Counted from the stretch's first letter, positions 16,540-24,946 are shown. The stretch: DNA of 28,854 bases from Fidelibacterota bacterium UBA6531 (GCA_002436185.1 DJKX01000056.1:260-29113), one strand, 5' to 3'. The notes: generated by a model from the sequence alone, not told the origin. Program-made: numbers and translations.

Positions 16540-17649
16540 TTCTTGATACAGTTTTTCTGTATCCCAACCCTGTCCTAAATAATATTCCCCACCAGCATCC
16601 TGTAAAATCAGTTCCCAGTGAAGATGAGCACCGGTTCGTTTTCCAAGGATTCCATCTTCTGTGCCGCTGTTGCCGGATAACCCAATTTGTTCACCGACAG
16701 ATACCCGTACACCCGGTTTGATGTGACTGTCAATATGAGATAAATGAGCATAAATAGTAATGGCCCTGTAACCGGGAACAAGGTCAAATCCATGATCGAT
16801 AAACACCGATCGTCCTAAGAGTATGTGTTCAAATACATCAGAAGGTGTATGACCCAATTTGTCTGAAACATCTAACAGTTGTTTTCTGAATTCCGGATCA
16901 GACTCTTCATAATGACGATCAGATCTAATGACGACACCTTCAGCTGCTGCATTCACCGGTGTACCCCAGTTAACAACAAAGTCGATCCCCCTATGGATCC
17001 CCTTTCGATATTTCCTGGGTGCATTGGGGAGTAACAATGAACGTTTGGGTACCGGAACATTTTTACAGGGTAATAGCAGTTTAAGTTCAGTAATGGAATC
17101 TTCGGCGGGTGGGCGATGATTGGAAGTAAATAATGGTGCTATTGGTTTCTGCCCCGGATGGCCATATAAATCGATATAAGGCCTTATAAAATGATTTAAT
17201 AAGGCTTTATTGAGCTTATACTGCAAAAACAGTGAATCCCCGGAAACAGCCGCAGATTTAAACTCAAAACTTGGGATTGTAAACATATAATCATTATTAA
17301 TCATTTGTTTCAGCAACACAGATAATGAATCATCCTGTATAGATTCATATAATAAATATTGTAAAGATTGTTGCGCCACTGTGTTAAGCGATGAATCAAT
17401 AAACTGAAAATGCTCTTCCTCAATATTTACCGGTAGAATACAAGTTATTTCATCAAAATTGTTGGATATATGTATAAAAGGGTCTATTTCTACAACAGGA
17501 GTTTTCAGTGCAACAACTACAGTATCTACAAGTGTAATGACAATGGGTGGTTCTGGTTCAGGCGGCGGCGGCGGAGTGCAGCTGATTAACCAGGCAAGTG
17601 TAACAATTCTGAAGAGAAAAATTATTCTGGATCTAAAAGCAATAATCAA
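16516..17649 (-). CDS. M23-family metallopeptidase lipoprotein
   Basis: A 377-residue predicted lipoprotein peptidase. It starts at a TTG at 17649 that overlaps the TGA of the upstream gene; no other start precedes the signal. The signal ends in LISC (Cys 24), followed by a proline-rich linker PPPPPEPEPP. The N-terminal half is unrecognised. The C-terminal half is a lysostaphin/LytM-like domain: HRGIDF with His219 and Asp223, GTPVNAAAEGVVIRSD, SVFIDHG, ITIYAHLSHI and HLHWEL with His342 and His344. The zinc ligands His219, Asp223 and His344 and the first His of HxH (342) are all present, so it should be active, probably cutting peptidoglycan cross-links. An insertion of about 35 residues lies between the first ligand region and IDHG. 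It is the last gene of a seven-gene minus-strand run and converges on the prolyl isomerase gene with a 24-bp overlap. Confidence 0.88.
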   Translation of the reverse strand: MIIAFRSRIIFLFRIVTLAWLISCTPPPPPEPEPPIVITLVDTVVVALKTPVVEIDPFIHISNNFDEITCILPVNIEEEHFQFIDSSLNTVAQQSLQYLLYESIQDDSLSVLLKQMINNDYMFTIPSFEFKSAAVSGDSLFLQYKLNKALLNHFIRPYIDLYGHPGQKPIAPLFTSNHRPPAEDSITELKLLLPCKNVPVPKRSLLLPNAPRKYRKGIHRGIDFVVNWGTPVNAAAEGVVIRSDRHYEESDPEFRKQLLDVSDKLGHTPSDVFEHILLGRSVFIDHGFDLVPGYRAITIYAHLSHIDSHIKPGVRVSVGEQIGLSGNSGTEDGILGKRTGAHLHWELILQDAGGEYYLGQGWDTEKLYQELVRVFSE

Positions 17650-18086
17650 TCGTTATGAATGTGTTTTAATAATGAATCCAGTGCAGTATTAAATACTTTC
17701 ATGGGATGTCCAACAGCCGTATCAATACATGTGGGAGTGTAAATAGAATCAGTTTTATTGATAGACCCATATTCTCCATCTAATAAAACTTGAGCGCAAG
17801 GCAAATTGGATAATTTTAATGCATCTAATATTGAATATTCATATCGTCCCCAGGAGGTTGGAGCAAAAATAATTCCCTGGGTTTTTTTACAATTGCGCTG
17901 GATGAACGAAACAGCCTTTTCAGCTTTATGAGTTTGTAGGAAGCGGAGCTGGATTTCTAAACTGACACTATGAGCATGCTGGCGTAATTCTTTGTTAATT
18001 TTATCTAATGTTACATGTTCTCCAACCTTGGCAGACTGCACACCTATAAGATTAAGATTCGGTCCTTGTAATACCAGGATGTCCAT
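17646..18086 (-). CDS. AroQ-fold protein, divergent type II dehydroquinase lacking catalytic residues
   Basis: A 146-residue protein, the normal length for type II 3-dehydroquinate dehydratase. The opening ILVLQGPNLNLIG and the spacing of later segments are clearly those of AroQ. The active-site positions differ, however. The usual REPxxYG lid (catalytic Arg and Tyr) reads QSAKVGE. The IxNPGAxTHTS loop reads IIFAPTSWGRYEYS, losing Asn and His. The EVHISN strand with the catalytic His reads QVLLDG. The later Arg-bearing segment reads INKTDS. It is therefore probably not a dehydratase. The frame is intact and its 3' end overlaps the M23 gene while a small membrane protein gene lies 3 bp upstream, so it looks maintained rather than decaying. 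A binding or scaffold role is inference. Confidence 0.75.
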   Translation of the reverse strand: MDILVLQGPNLNLIGVQSAKVGEHVTLDKINKELRQHAHSVSLEIQLRFLQTHKAEKAVSFIQRNCKKTQGIIFAPTSWGRYEYSILDALKLSNLPCAQVLLDGEYGSINKTDSIYTPTCIDTAVGHPMKVFNTALDSLLKHIHND

Positions 18087-18089
18087 TAA

Positions 18090-18473
18090 TTATCGTAAAG
18101 GTATGATGTGCCCAATAATATACCCTACGACAATGCCGACTAATAATGCCAGTGTCAGTACACGGGATTTCATGAATTCGCCGGAATATCCCCGCTTAAT
18201 GGCTATCATGCCTACAAAATAACCCAAGCCGTTCAAAAGCCAGAAAAAAGGAATGGCAAGTACCTTAATGATTAAAGGTCCAAAAAACGGTACCATTGCA
18301 ATCAACGCACCCAATCCTGCAAACAGTTGAGTAAAAAGCCCCAATACCAGCGTTACAAATACGATAATTTTTTCATCGATACCTAATTTAAGAGCAACCA
18401 CTATGAAAACGGCAATTAATAGCCAGATTATAATATGTTTTTTGTAAAGTTGCAGAAAGGTTGGTTCAGACAT
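18090..18473 (-). CDS. Small polytopic inner membrane protein of unknown function
   Basis: A 127-residue protein, mostly hydrophobic. The ATG at 18473 (MSEPTFLQLYKK) is preferred over an upstream in-frame TTG at 18488. Four membrane segments are likely: about residues 13-30 (IIIWLLIAVFIVVALKL), 36-60, 63-92 (including PFFGPLIIKVLAIPFFWLLN) and 103-123 (RVLTLALLVGIVVGYIIGHI), with a basic loop AIKRGYSGEFMKSR before the last. I do not recognise the family. Its start overlaps the stop of the DUF3108-like gene by 8 bp, and the AroQ-like gene follows after 3 bp, so it is part of the envelope operon. Confidence 0.7.
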   Translation of the reverse strand: MSEPTFLQLYKKHIIIWLLIAVFIVVALKLGIDEKIIVFVTLVLGLFTQLFAGLGALIAMVPFFGPLIIKVLAIPFFWLLNGLGYFVGMIAIKRGYSGEFMKSRVLTLALLVGIVVGYIIGHIIPLR

Positions 18474-19158
18474 GTTTAATCCGTGCAATAATATTAATTC
18501 CGAATACCTTTACGGCGGCCTGGATAATCCGATGCTGGCCTGATTTTTCTACCCATAATTGGCGAATAGCTTTTGATTCAATGATGTTATCCATAAAATA
18601 GTCTGATTGCTCTGGTAGAGATGTTACGTCTTCTTCTGCTTTGATGTCCAGCCGGTAATGATCACATATAATACCACTGTCTGCAAGTGAAATTGTACTT
18701 GTATCTGCCCAAAGGAGTCGTGCAGAATATAATTTTCCATCGTGGTCCATGGAAAACCATTTTGTATCCAATGCGTCAACCGGCTCTTTTTGTACTTGGA
18801 GAAGCAGCGTAAAAATTGACTGGATTTCCGGTATGCGTTTTAATGCTTGCTTATCATAGTTTAAAACACTGTCGGAAGAGCTATAGTTTGCGGATGAAGT
18901 ATACGATGTTGAACCCTGCCGAATGTTTTTTTCAAAAGACAAAATCCCATAATGATTCATATCATATTTTACTGAATAATGATTTGATGCAGGCCAGATC
19001 AAGTCAATCAACCCCACTGTTTTAGCCTTGAAATCGATTTTATTAGAATCAATTTCCATATTCACATCTACAGCAGGAAATCCAAAAAATGTAATTGTAT
19101 ACTCTTGAGCATGGATTAAAGAAAAACAAAAAAATAAGACATACAAAAACCGTTTCAT
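18466..19158 (-). CDS. DUF3108-like periplasmic protein
   Basis: A 230-residue exported protein. The ATG at 19158 is chosen because it sits in a TAATG overlap with the glycosyltransferase stop and begins directly on the signal peptide (MKRFLYVLFFCFSLIHAQ); a further in-frame ATG lies 12 bp upstream. The mature part is beta-rich, with a DUF3108 layout: an opening strand YTITFFGFPAVDVNMEI, a conversion motif (HYSVKYDMNHYGILSFEKNI), and late strands HYRLDIKAEEDV and QLWVEKSGQHRIIQAAVKV. Members are periplasmic and often lie near outer membrane or lipid genes; their biochemical role is not established. This assignment rests on pattern, not on a catalytic motif. Confidence 0.6.
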   Translation of the reverse strand: MKRFLYVLFFCFSLIHAQEYTITFFGFPAVDVNMEIDSNKIDFKAKTVGLIDLIWPASNHYSVKYDMNHYGILSFEKNIRQGSTSYTSSANYSSSDSVLNYDKQALKRIPEIQSIFTLLLQVQKEPVDALDTKWFSMDHDGKLYSARLLWADTSTISLADSGIICDHYRLDIKAEEDVTSLPEQSDYFMDNIIESKAIRQLWVEKSGQHRIIQAAVKVFGINIIARIKHV

Positions 19159-20264
19159 TATGGTTTCCATTTAAATCTGTTTCCTAATCCGGCTAAACCA
19201 ATAAAAGGAATATAAAGGGGTTGTAAAATAGTCCAGAAAATGAAAATGATAGATGGAAATACAAGGTGTAGTTTTGCGGCGCCTGAATAAATAACCAATG
19301 CATCACATACAAATTTGACACCAAAAACCATTGGAAGGATTGAATAAGACAATGGATTAAAAATACCAACCAGCAACGTTGAGTTTAATAGAAATGCATT
19401 GAATAAAAAGAACAGGAAAAACAGATCTATTTTTGCCGCCAGTCTTGAATTAGAAGACCAGCGAATACGTTGGTTTATAAATTCTATAATGGATGATAAA
19501 GGCTTGGTTTTGATAAAACTGTCGGGATCAATATTAAATGTACAACCATAGCGTTTACCTATTGATTGTACTAAGTAGATATCATCTCCGGAGATTCGTT
19601 CTCGAACAGGATTAAAACCGCCAATGTCATCGAACAATTTTCTCTTATAAGCAAGATTTTGCCCGGAACCTGTCCAGCAAAATCCCCAGCCTATGGCACC
19701 GGCGTTTGCTGTAACCAGAGCCAGGAAATCCACAAGTTGGTAATGGGCAAAGGATGATGGTTTTTGGATATCAATCGTGGATGAACCCACTGAAATGCCC
19801 ACACCATTTTCCAGAGTTTTTACCATGCTTTTAACCCATCCTTGGGGAATACGACAATCTGCGTCTGTTGATAAAATAATCTCTCCATCCGTCTGGGCGA
19901 TCCCTTGGGTAAGAGCATATTTTTTTGGTGTCATTTCAGCATATTTTTCTTCAATCTGTATTCCATGTATATTTGTGTGCAATTCAGCAAAATGTTCAAT
20001 AAGTTGCCATGTATTATCTGTGGAACGGTCATCAACAATTATTATCTGTAATAATTCTTCGGGGTAATCGAGTTGTGTCAAATCCTGAAGAATATCAGGC
20101 AAATTTTCTTCTTCATTTCTAGCCGCAATTACAATTGCAACAGTGGGCCAATTGGCGATTGTTTTTTCACTGAACTTCAAACGCCGCAGACCGGTTAAAA
20201 AGAAAAGAACAAACAGGATATAAATACCCAAGCTTGTTGCTAGGGCATAGAATAAAAAACTCAT
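19158..20264 (-). CDS. Family 2 glycosyltransferase, membrane-anchored
   Basis: A 368-residue enzyme. An N-terminal membrane helix (residues about 3-25) is followed by a GT-A domain: VAIVIAARNEEENLPDIL, the nucleotide-binding IIIVDDRSTDNTW, the metal-binding STDAD, the acceptor/base region ISGDDIYLVQ, and QRIRW, the (Q/R)xxRW motif of processive-type GT2 enzymes. Two or three membrane helices end the protein (LFFLFFLFNAFLLNSTLLVG, then a later pair). All expected Asp motifs are present, so it should be active, transferring sugar from a nucleotide-sugar donor at the inner membrane. The acceptor is unknown. It overlaps the mgtE-like gene by 4 bp (ATGA) upstream and the DUF3108-like gene by one base downstream. 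Confidence 0.9.
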   Translation of the reverse strand: MSFLFYALATSLGIYILFVLFFLTGLRRLKFSEKTIANWPTVAIVIAARNEEENLPDILQDLTQLDYPEELLQIIIVDDRSTDNTWQLIEHFAELHTNIHGIQIEEKYAEMTPKKYALTQGIAQTDGEIILSTDADCRIPQGWVKSMVKTLENGVGISVGSSTIDIQKPSSFAHYQLVDFLALVTANAGAIGWGFCWTGSGQNLAYKRKLFDDIGGFNPVRERISGDDIYLVQSIGKRYGCTFNIDPDSFIKTKPLSSIIEFINQRIRWSSNSRLAAKIDLFFLFFLFNAFLLNSTLLVGIFNPLSYSILPMVFGVKFVCDALVIYSGAAKLHLVFPSIIFIFWTILQPLYIPFIGLAGLGNRFKWKP

Positions 20265-21634
20265 GCCAAAGGCAATAAAAGGGAGGCAATCAAGAAATAA
20301 AGTGTCACACCCAAAATATCAATACTAGTGGTAACAAACGGACCTGTTGCGACTGCAGGGTCTACATCAAGCTTGTAAAGAAATAAAGGAACAAATGCAC
20401 CAATTGTAGTTGCGATAAGCATAGATGTAGTGATACTTAATCCAACAACAATCCCCAGGTTTGGAGACACGTCCATAAACCAAATTGACGTAAACAACCC
20501 CAGTAAAACTCCATAGAGAACACCCAGTATAAGTCCGACGCGAATTTCCTTTAATAATATTTTCATATTATTACCCACATTGACTCTGCCGGTGGCTAAT
20601 CCACGTACAATAATAGTTGACGTTTGAGTGCCGATATTTCCACCCATACCTATAATAACAGGAATAAAAGCAGCCAAGGCGATAGTGGCTTCAAGAATAT
20701 TTTCATATAAACCAATGACCGTTGCAGCAGCAATGCCGCCGAGCCAACTGGCAAACAGCCACGGCAACCGGCTTTTGGCATTGCCCCATGAAGATTTGAG
20801 CAGTATTTCCCGATCTTTTCCCACACCGGCCATCTTCAAAAAATCTTCAGTTGCTTCTTCACGTATAACGTCAACGACATCATCCACAGTCACAATTCCC
20901 AAAAGATTGTTATCCGAATCTGTAACCGGTACTGCGAGATAATTATATTGAGAAACAACTTGAGCTACTTCTTCTTGGTCTGTGTCAGGTCGAACAGCAT
21001 GAACTTTTCTTATCATTATTTCTTTTAACAGCGTATCCGGTGAAGTTGTAACCAAATCCCGTAAAGAAATAATTCCCGTTAATTGGTTATCATCATTTGT
21101 GACATAAAGATAAAAAACCATTTCAGCCTCTTCTTCGTGCTGCAAAGCAGCAATGGCATCACGGGCTGTGGTTTCTTCGTGGAGAGTAAACACATCTGTA
21201 TACATCAACGATCCGGCGCTATCTTCCGGATAAGCGAGGATTTCCTCTAGTTCTTCCACCTCTTCCTTTTTTAACAGATCAATGATGTCATGGGACTGTT
21301 CGTCCGGAAGATGGTTCAGGATTTCAGCTTGATCACTGGCACTTATGGGTGCAATTAATTCAGCGATGCGATCAGCTGATATTTCAGCTAATAGATCTTG
21401 GAGGATGGATTCATCCAGTTCAGTCAAAAAGTCACCGGTAAGTTCGTTGGGGCGCATCAAAGCAAAAAGTTGTTCTTGTTCAGCTAAATCGAAATAACGG
21501 AATAACACAGCCATATCTGCAGGATGTGTTTTATCAATGAGCTTGATCAAATTTGTGTGGGCGTGGCGACGCATTAGTCGGCGAAACGTATCACGTAAAA
21601 CATGAATCTCCCGTTCAAATATTTGCTGTTTCAT
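20261..21634 (-). CDS. mgtE: MgtE-family magnesium transporter
   Basis: A 457-residue Mg2+ channel/transporter. Residues about 1-130 form the superhelical MgtE N domain (DKTHPADMAVLFRYFDLAEQ, HLPDEQSHDIIDLL). Residues about 135-260 are paired CBS domains (YTDVFTLHEETTARDAIAAL, GIISLRDLVTT, GIVTVDDVVDVI), which sense magnesium and gate the pore. Five membrane helices follow from about residue 280, with the pore motif IGMGGNIGTQTSTIIVRGLA and the ion-site segment VDPAVATGPFVTTSIDILG. Length and motif order match the family. It overlaps both neighbours by ATGA junctions. Its place among envelope genes may be incidental, or it may supply Mg2+ for glycosyl transfer. Confidence 0.95.
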   Translation of the reverse strand: MKQQIFEREIHVLRDTFRRLMRRHAHTNLIKLIDKTHPADMAVLFRYFDLAEQEQLFALMRPNELTGDFLTELDESILQDLLAEISADRIAELIAPISASDQAEILNHLPDEQSHDIIDLLKKEEVEELEEILAYPEDSAGSLMYTDVFTLHEETTARDAIAALQHEEEAEMVFYLYVTNDDNQLTGIISLRDLVTTSPDTLLKEIMIRKVHAVRPDTDQEEVAQVVSQYNYLAVPVTDSDNNLLGIVTVDDVVDVIREEATEDFLKMAGVGKDREILLKSSWGNAKSRLPWLFASWLGGIAAATVIGLYENILEATIALAAFIPVIIGMGGNIGTQTSTIIVRGLATGRVNVGNNMKILLKEIRVGLILGVLYGVLLGLFTSIWFMDVSPNLGIVVGLSITTSMLIATTIGAFVPLFLYKLDVDPAVATGPFVTTSIDILGVTLYFLIASLLLPLA

Positions 21635-22434
21635 GATCGTACCTTCAGGGATTGATTGAGCCAGTTAAATCCAATATAAACACACACGATACTCATAAGC
21701 AAAAACCAAGGGGCTACATGGCCATGCCATGTATAAAATTTATCAAGAACCTGGCTATAATTTGTGAATATTAAAGCCATAAAATTATTTGCCGCATGAA
21801 GAATGAACCCAGCCCAGATTGATCCTGTTCTCCATGCGAGATAACCCAATAAAATGCCAAGGACATAGATTTGAATTAACCAAAATGGATTTAAATGAAT
21901 AATGGCAAAAAATAAACTTGTCACCAAAACAGCACGTGTAATATCGTCCCAATGCTCTTCAAGAAATTTTTGAAGAAACCCACGGAATAACAATTCTTCT
22001 CCCAAGGGAGCCATCACGACGATTCCGAACATTAGAAAAATTGCCATATTGAACGAATCAAATTTGAGCATATATCCTATTTGATCCAGGTATTCCGGTG
22101 GAGAAAATAATAAACTGGCTATACGGTCAAATTCATCTACCAAAACAATAATACCTATAGAAAAAATGACTGTTGCCAGAACAATCGGTGATGAAATTTT
22201 CTTGATTCTCAATCGGTCAAGGAGAGATTCTTTTCGGGCAGTTAAAAATAAGATCAATGGAACTACCATAAATCCCTGCCCGATAAATAATGCTAGGAAA
22301 TTTGTTACCTGATTATTGTTTTCGGGAAGATACACTAGTCCAACTGAGGCAATAATTGTGCCCACCAGCAGTGCTGAAAGCAAGGATAGAATGACAATTC
22401 CAAAAACATTTTTTATGGTTAAAGTGCTGTTCAT
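21631..22434 (-). CDS. CPBP family intramembrane metalloprotease
   Basis: A 267-residue polytopic protein with about eight hydrophobic segments. The CPBP/Abi (type II CAAX prenyl protease-like) motifs are in order: the EEllfRG glutamate/arginine motif within APLGEELLFRGFLQ (near residue 140), the histidine motif FFAIIHLNPFW, and the final HAANNFMA. The catalytic Glu pair, both His and Asn are present, so it is likely an active membrane-embedded metalloprotease. The substrate is unknown. It is the first gene of the seven-gene minus-strand operon, and its ATG is preceded by GAGGG 9 nt upstream. The stop overlaps the mgtE start. Confidence 0.9.
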   Translation of the reverse strand: MNSTLTIKNVFGIVILSLLSALLVGTIIASVGLVYLPENNNQVTNFLALFIGQGFMVVPLILFLTARKESLLDRLRIKKISSPIVLATVIFSIGIIVLVDEFDRIASLLFSPPEYLDQIGYMLKFDSFNMAIFLMFGIVVMAPLGEELLFRGFLQKFLEEHWDDITRAVLVTSLFFAIIHLNPFWLIQIYVLGILLGYLAWRTGSIWAGFILHAANNFMALIFTNYSQVLDKFYTWHGHVAPWFLLMSIVCVYIGFNWLNQSLKVRS

Positions 22435-22472
22435 ATCTTATTTCCCTCGACAAAGGGTCTGGTTCTGTTGGA

Positions 22473-22502
22473 TTCATAGACTAAAAAATTACGGAAGGTC
22501 AA
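22473..22502 (-). promoter_or_regulatory. Candidate promoter of the CPBP-to-M23 operon
   Basis: On the minus strand TTGACC (22502-22497) and TATGAA (22478-22473) are 18 bp apart, about 40 bp upstream of the CPBP start. The -35 matches the vegetative consensus in five of six positions. It is the best candidate in the 198-bp gap between this operon and the methyltransferase gene. Confidence 0.35.
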
Positions 22503-22602
22503 TGGAAAAGCAAAGAATCCATGTATTTTTTGTTGTAACCGATAGTAAAGCATATATATGTTTTGTATCTGAATTAAGTTAAATAATTTAAACCAGCGCC
22601 TT

Positions 22603-22634
22603 AAAAAGCCCTCTTGTAATCAAGAGGGCTTTTT
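22603..22634 (-). terminator. Rho-independent terminator (methyltransferase gene, bidirectional shape)
   Basis: AAAAAGCCCTCTTG (22603-22616) pairs perfectly with CAAGAGGGCTTTTT (22621-22634) across the loop TAAT. The arm begins at the methyltransferase stop codon (22633-22635) and gives a T-run on the minus strand. The symmetry means it could act on plus-strand transcripts too. Confidence 0.92.
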
Positions 22635-23379
22635 ATTTCTTTACCAGTTTTTCCATAATAATTCCACCCGCCACAGCAACGTTTAAAGATTCTCCTACGC
22701 CTAACCTGGGAATGGCAATATACCGATGAATGGTTTTTCTAATCCCTTGGGAAATTCCATGGGCTTCATTTCCCAAAACAAGTATCCAAGGTGTTTCTAT
22801 ATCAAAATCATCCAGACTTTTTCCATCTTGATCTCCACCATATAATGTATGTGTAGAATTGAATTGAGTTATGTTCGCGTCCAGTATATATGAAATATGG
22901 AAATGAGCTCCCATACCACCCCGCACCACTTTTGGGTTAAAAATATCAACGCAATCCCGGGAGAACGCAATGTTATGTATTCCAAACCAAACAGCTGTTC
23001 GAAGAAGTGTACCCATATTCCCCGGGTCTGAAATATTATCTAGATAAAGCCAATTGTCATCAAGTTTATCGTCAGATTGATTTTCAGTTGAAATTTTGCA
23101 AATGCCTAATATCCCCGACGGTGTTTCAGTCGCAGAGATAGACTGCATTTCAGCTTGGGATATTTCCAGAGCTAGTGGACAATTTTTAATTGTGTCTGCA
23201 ACGATGTTCGGATGACGTTCTTTAAATTCACTCGTGAAATATATTTCGAGTAGTTCATGATTAGATTTCAGTATTTCTTGAACTAATCGCCATCCTTCAA
23301 TAATATATTGATTGTGTGTATAGCGCTCCTTACTTTTTTGTAATGAACGAATATGTTTTATTTTTGCTTTTGTTATCAT
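22633..23379 (-). CDS. TrmH/SpoU-family RNA 2'-O-methyltransferase
   Basis: A 248-residue SPOUT methyltransferase. The ATG at 23379 (MITKAKIKHIRSLQ) is chosen over an in-frame TTG at 23412, because it matches the usual start of the family's substrate-binding domain (IRSLQKSKERYTHNQYIIEG). The catalytic domain has the three SPOUT motifs: LDNISDPGNMGTLLRTA with the Asn and Arg, WILVLGNEAHGIS, and IPRLGVGESLNVAVAGGIIM at the knot. These bind S-adenosylmethionine and methylate ribose in rRNA or tRNA; the target nucleotide cannot be read from sequence. It is divergent from proS with only 78 bp between the starts, so the promoters probably overlap. Confidence 0.9.
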   Translation of the reverse strand: MITKAKIKHIRSLQKSKERYTHNQYIIEGWRLVQEILKSNHELLEIYFTSEFKERHPNIVADTIKNCPLALEISQAEMQSISATETPSGILGICKISTENQSDDKLDDNWLYLDNISDPGNMGTLLRTAVWFGIHNIAFSRDCVDIFNPKVVRGGMGAHFHISYILDANITQFNSTHTLYGGDQDGKSLDDFDIETPWILVLGNEAHGISQGIRKTIHRYIAIPRLGVGESLNVAVAGGIIMEKLVKK

Positions 23380-23457
23380 ACTATGTCTTAACAAACAGTT
23401 TGATTGCCTCAACGAACCCCGGTAATTTCACCTTCAATTTTACTCAGAGCAATCACT

Positions 23458-24924
23458 ATGTCTAAAGGCGTAACACCCCAATCTAAAGATTATGCAGCCT
23501 GGTATACGGACGTTATCGTAAAAGCAGGCTTGGCTGATTATGGTCCTGTAAAAGGAACTATGGTTATTAAACCATATGGTTTTTCCATTTGGGATAATAT
23601 TAAAGAAACGTTTGACAGAATGATCAAGGAAACAGGTCACGTGAATGCTTATTTTCCTTTATTTATACCAAAATCTTATCTAGCTCGTGAAGCAGAACAT
23701 ATAGAAGGATTTGCCAAAGAATGCGCCGTTGTAACCCATACTCGTCTGAAATCGGACAGCGATGGAAATATTATTGTTGATCCCGAATCGCGCTTGGAAG
23801 AAGAAGTTATCGTACGCCCCACATCCGAAACAGTCATTTGGTCCATGTATAAAAAATGGATTCAATCCTATCGCGATTTACCCCTGTTGATTAATCAGTG
23901 GGCGAATGTTGTACGCTGGGAAATGCGGACACGATTGTTTTTGAGAACCACAGAATTTCTTTGGCAGGAAGGCCATACAGCTCACGCAACGGCTGCAGAA
24001 GCCGAAGAAGAAACACTGAATATTCTTGAATTATATCGCCAGCTGGCAGAAGATTATTTGGCCATCCCTGTTTTAACCGGACTTAAAACTGAAGTAGAGA
24101 AATTTGCCGGAGCTGAAAAAACCTATTGTATTGAAGCAATGATGGGTGATAAACGTTCACTTCAAGCGGGAACCTCTCATAACCTGGGACAGAATTTTGC
24201 AAAAGCTTTTGATGTAACCTTTCAGACGAAGGATAATAAAGAAGATCATGTATATGCAACCAGTTGGGGAGTCAGTACCCGCTTAGTCGGAGCTGTAATC
24301 ATGGCTCATGGTGATGACAAAGGGTTGCGATTACCGCCAAAGATTGCTCCACACCAAGTTGTTATTGTTCCGATTGTACGAAATGAAGATCATATAAAAT
24401 TGATCAAAGATTTTATAGAACCAATTGTGTATGGTTTAAAAGAAAATAATATTCGTGTATATGAAGATTGGTCGGATAATTCTCCCGGTTTTAAATTTAA
24501 TGACTGGGAAATGAAAGGCGCACCTTTGCGGATGGAGGTCGGTCCGCGGGATGTGGAAAATAATCAGGTAATCATGGTGCGGCGAGATACAAATGAAAAG
24601 CTCACTTTTGAAAAAGCTGATTTGGATAGCCAGGTCCCAAAATTGTTAGATGAAATACAAGCTTGTTTGTTTGAGCAAGCAAAGTCCTTTCGTGAGGATA
24701 ACACACATTTTGTTAAGACTTATGATGAATTTAAAAATACTGTTGTCGGAGGGGGATTTATACAGTGTGGATGGGATGGAGATCCTGAAACAGAAACGGC
24801 CATAAAAAATGAAACCAAAGCAACAATCCGCTGTATACTTTTTGATGAAAAACCAGACGGCCTGAATTGTATTTATTCCGGAAAACCTGCCAAGCACGAA
24901 GTCATTTACGCAAAAGCGTATTGA
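23458..24924 (+). CDS. proS: Prolyl-tRNA synthetase, archaeal/eukaryote-like (type 3)
   Basis: A 488-residue class II aminoacyl-tRNA synthetase that charges tRNA-Pro. The open frame extends upstream to a TTG at 23404, but the ATG at 23458 (MSKGVTPQSKDYAAWYTDVI) begins at the usual N-terminus. It has GYPFSI-region equivalents (VIKPYGFSIWDNIKE), motif 2 (VIVRPTSETVIWSMYKKWI, then NQWANVVRWEMRTRLFLRTT), the EFLWQEGHTAHAT segment, AGTSHNLGQNFAKAFDV, and an anticodon-binding domain from about residue 295. The C-terminal domain has Cys residues (CGWDG, TIRCILF, LNCIYSG) as in zinc-containing type 3 enzymes. It lacks the editing insertion of bacterial-type ProRS. This form is common in Bacteroidetes relatives, so it is not by itself evidence of recent transfer. 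Confidence 0.95.
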   Translation: MSKGVTPQSKDYAAWYTDVIVKAGLADYGPVKGTMVIKPYGFSIWDNIKETFDRMIKETGHVNAYFPLFIPKSYLAREAEHIEGFAKECAVVTHTRLKSDSDGNIIVDPESRLEEEVIVRPTSETVIWSMYKKWIQSYRDLPLLINQWANVVRWEMRTRLFLRTTEFLWQEGHTAHATAAEAEEETLNILELYRQLAEDYLAIPVLTGLKTEVEKFAGAEKTYCIEAMMGDKRSLQAGTSHNLGQNFAKAFDVTFQTKDNKEDHVYATSWGVSTRLVGAVIMAHGDDKGLRLPPKIAPHQVVIVPIVRNEDHIKLIKDFIEPIVYGLKENNIRVYEDWSDNSPGFKFNDWEMKGAPLRMEVGPRDVENNQVIMVRRDTNEKLTFEKADLDSQVPKLLDEIQACLFEQAKSFREDNTHFVKTYDEFKNTVVGGGFIQCGWDGDPETETAIKNETKATIRCILFDEKPDGLNCIYSGKPAKHEVIYAKAY

Positions 24925-24929
24925 TTATT

Positions 24930-24946
24930 AACGATCATTGATCGTT
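24930..24946 (+). promoter_or_regulatory. Inverted repeat over the recO start codon
   Basis: AACGATC (24930-24936), loop ATT, GATCGTT (24940-24946) form a perfect 7-bp stem with a 3-nt loop. The TTG start of recO (24938-24940) lies at the loop and stem edge. In mRNA it could limit initiation; in DNA it could be a protein site. Confidence 0.4.

Noticed and set aside
17646..18086. Functional 3-dehydroquinate dehydratase (aroQ) annotation
   Set aside because: The fold signature is present but the catalytic Arg, Tyr, Asn, Glu and His positions are all substituted, so the gene symbol was withheld.
22316..22582. 88-residue plus-strand frame upstream of the CPBP gene
   Set aside because: It lies antisense to the CPBP start and its likely promoter; the translation has no domain and no ribosome binding site was seen.
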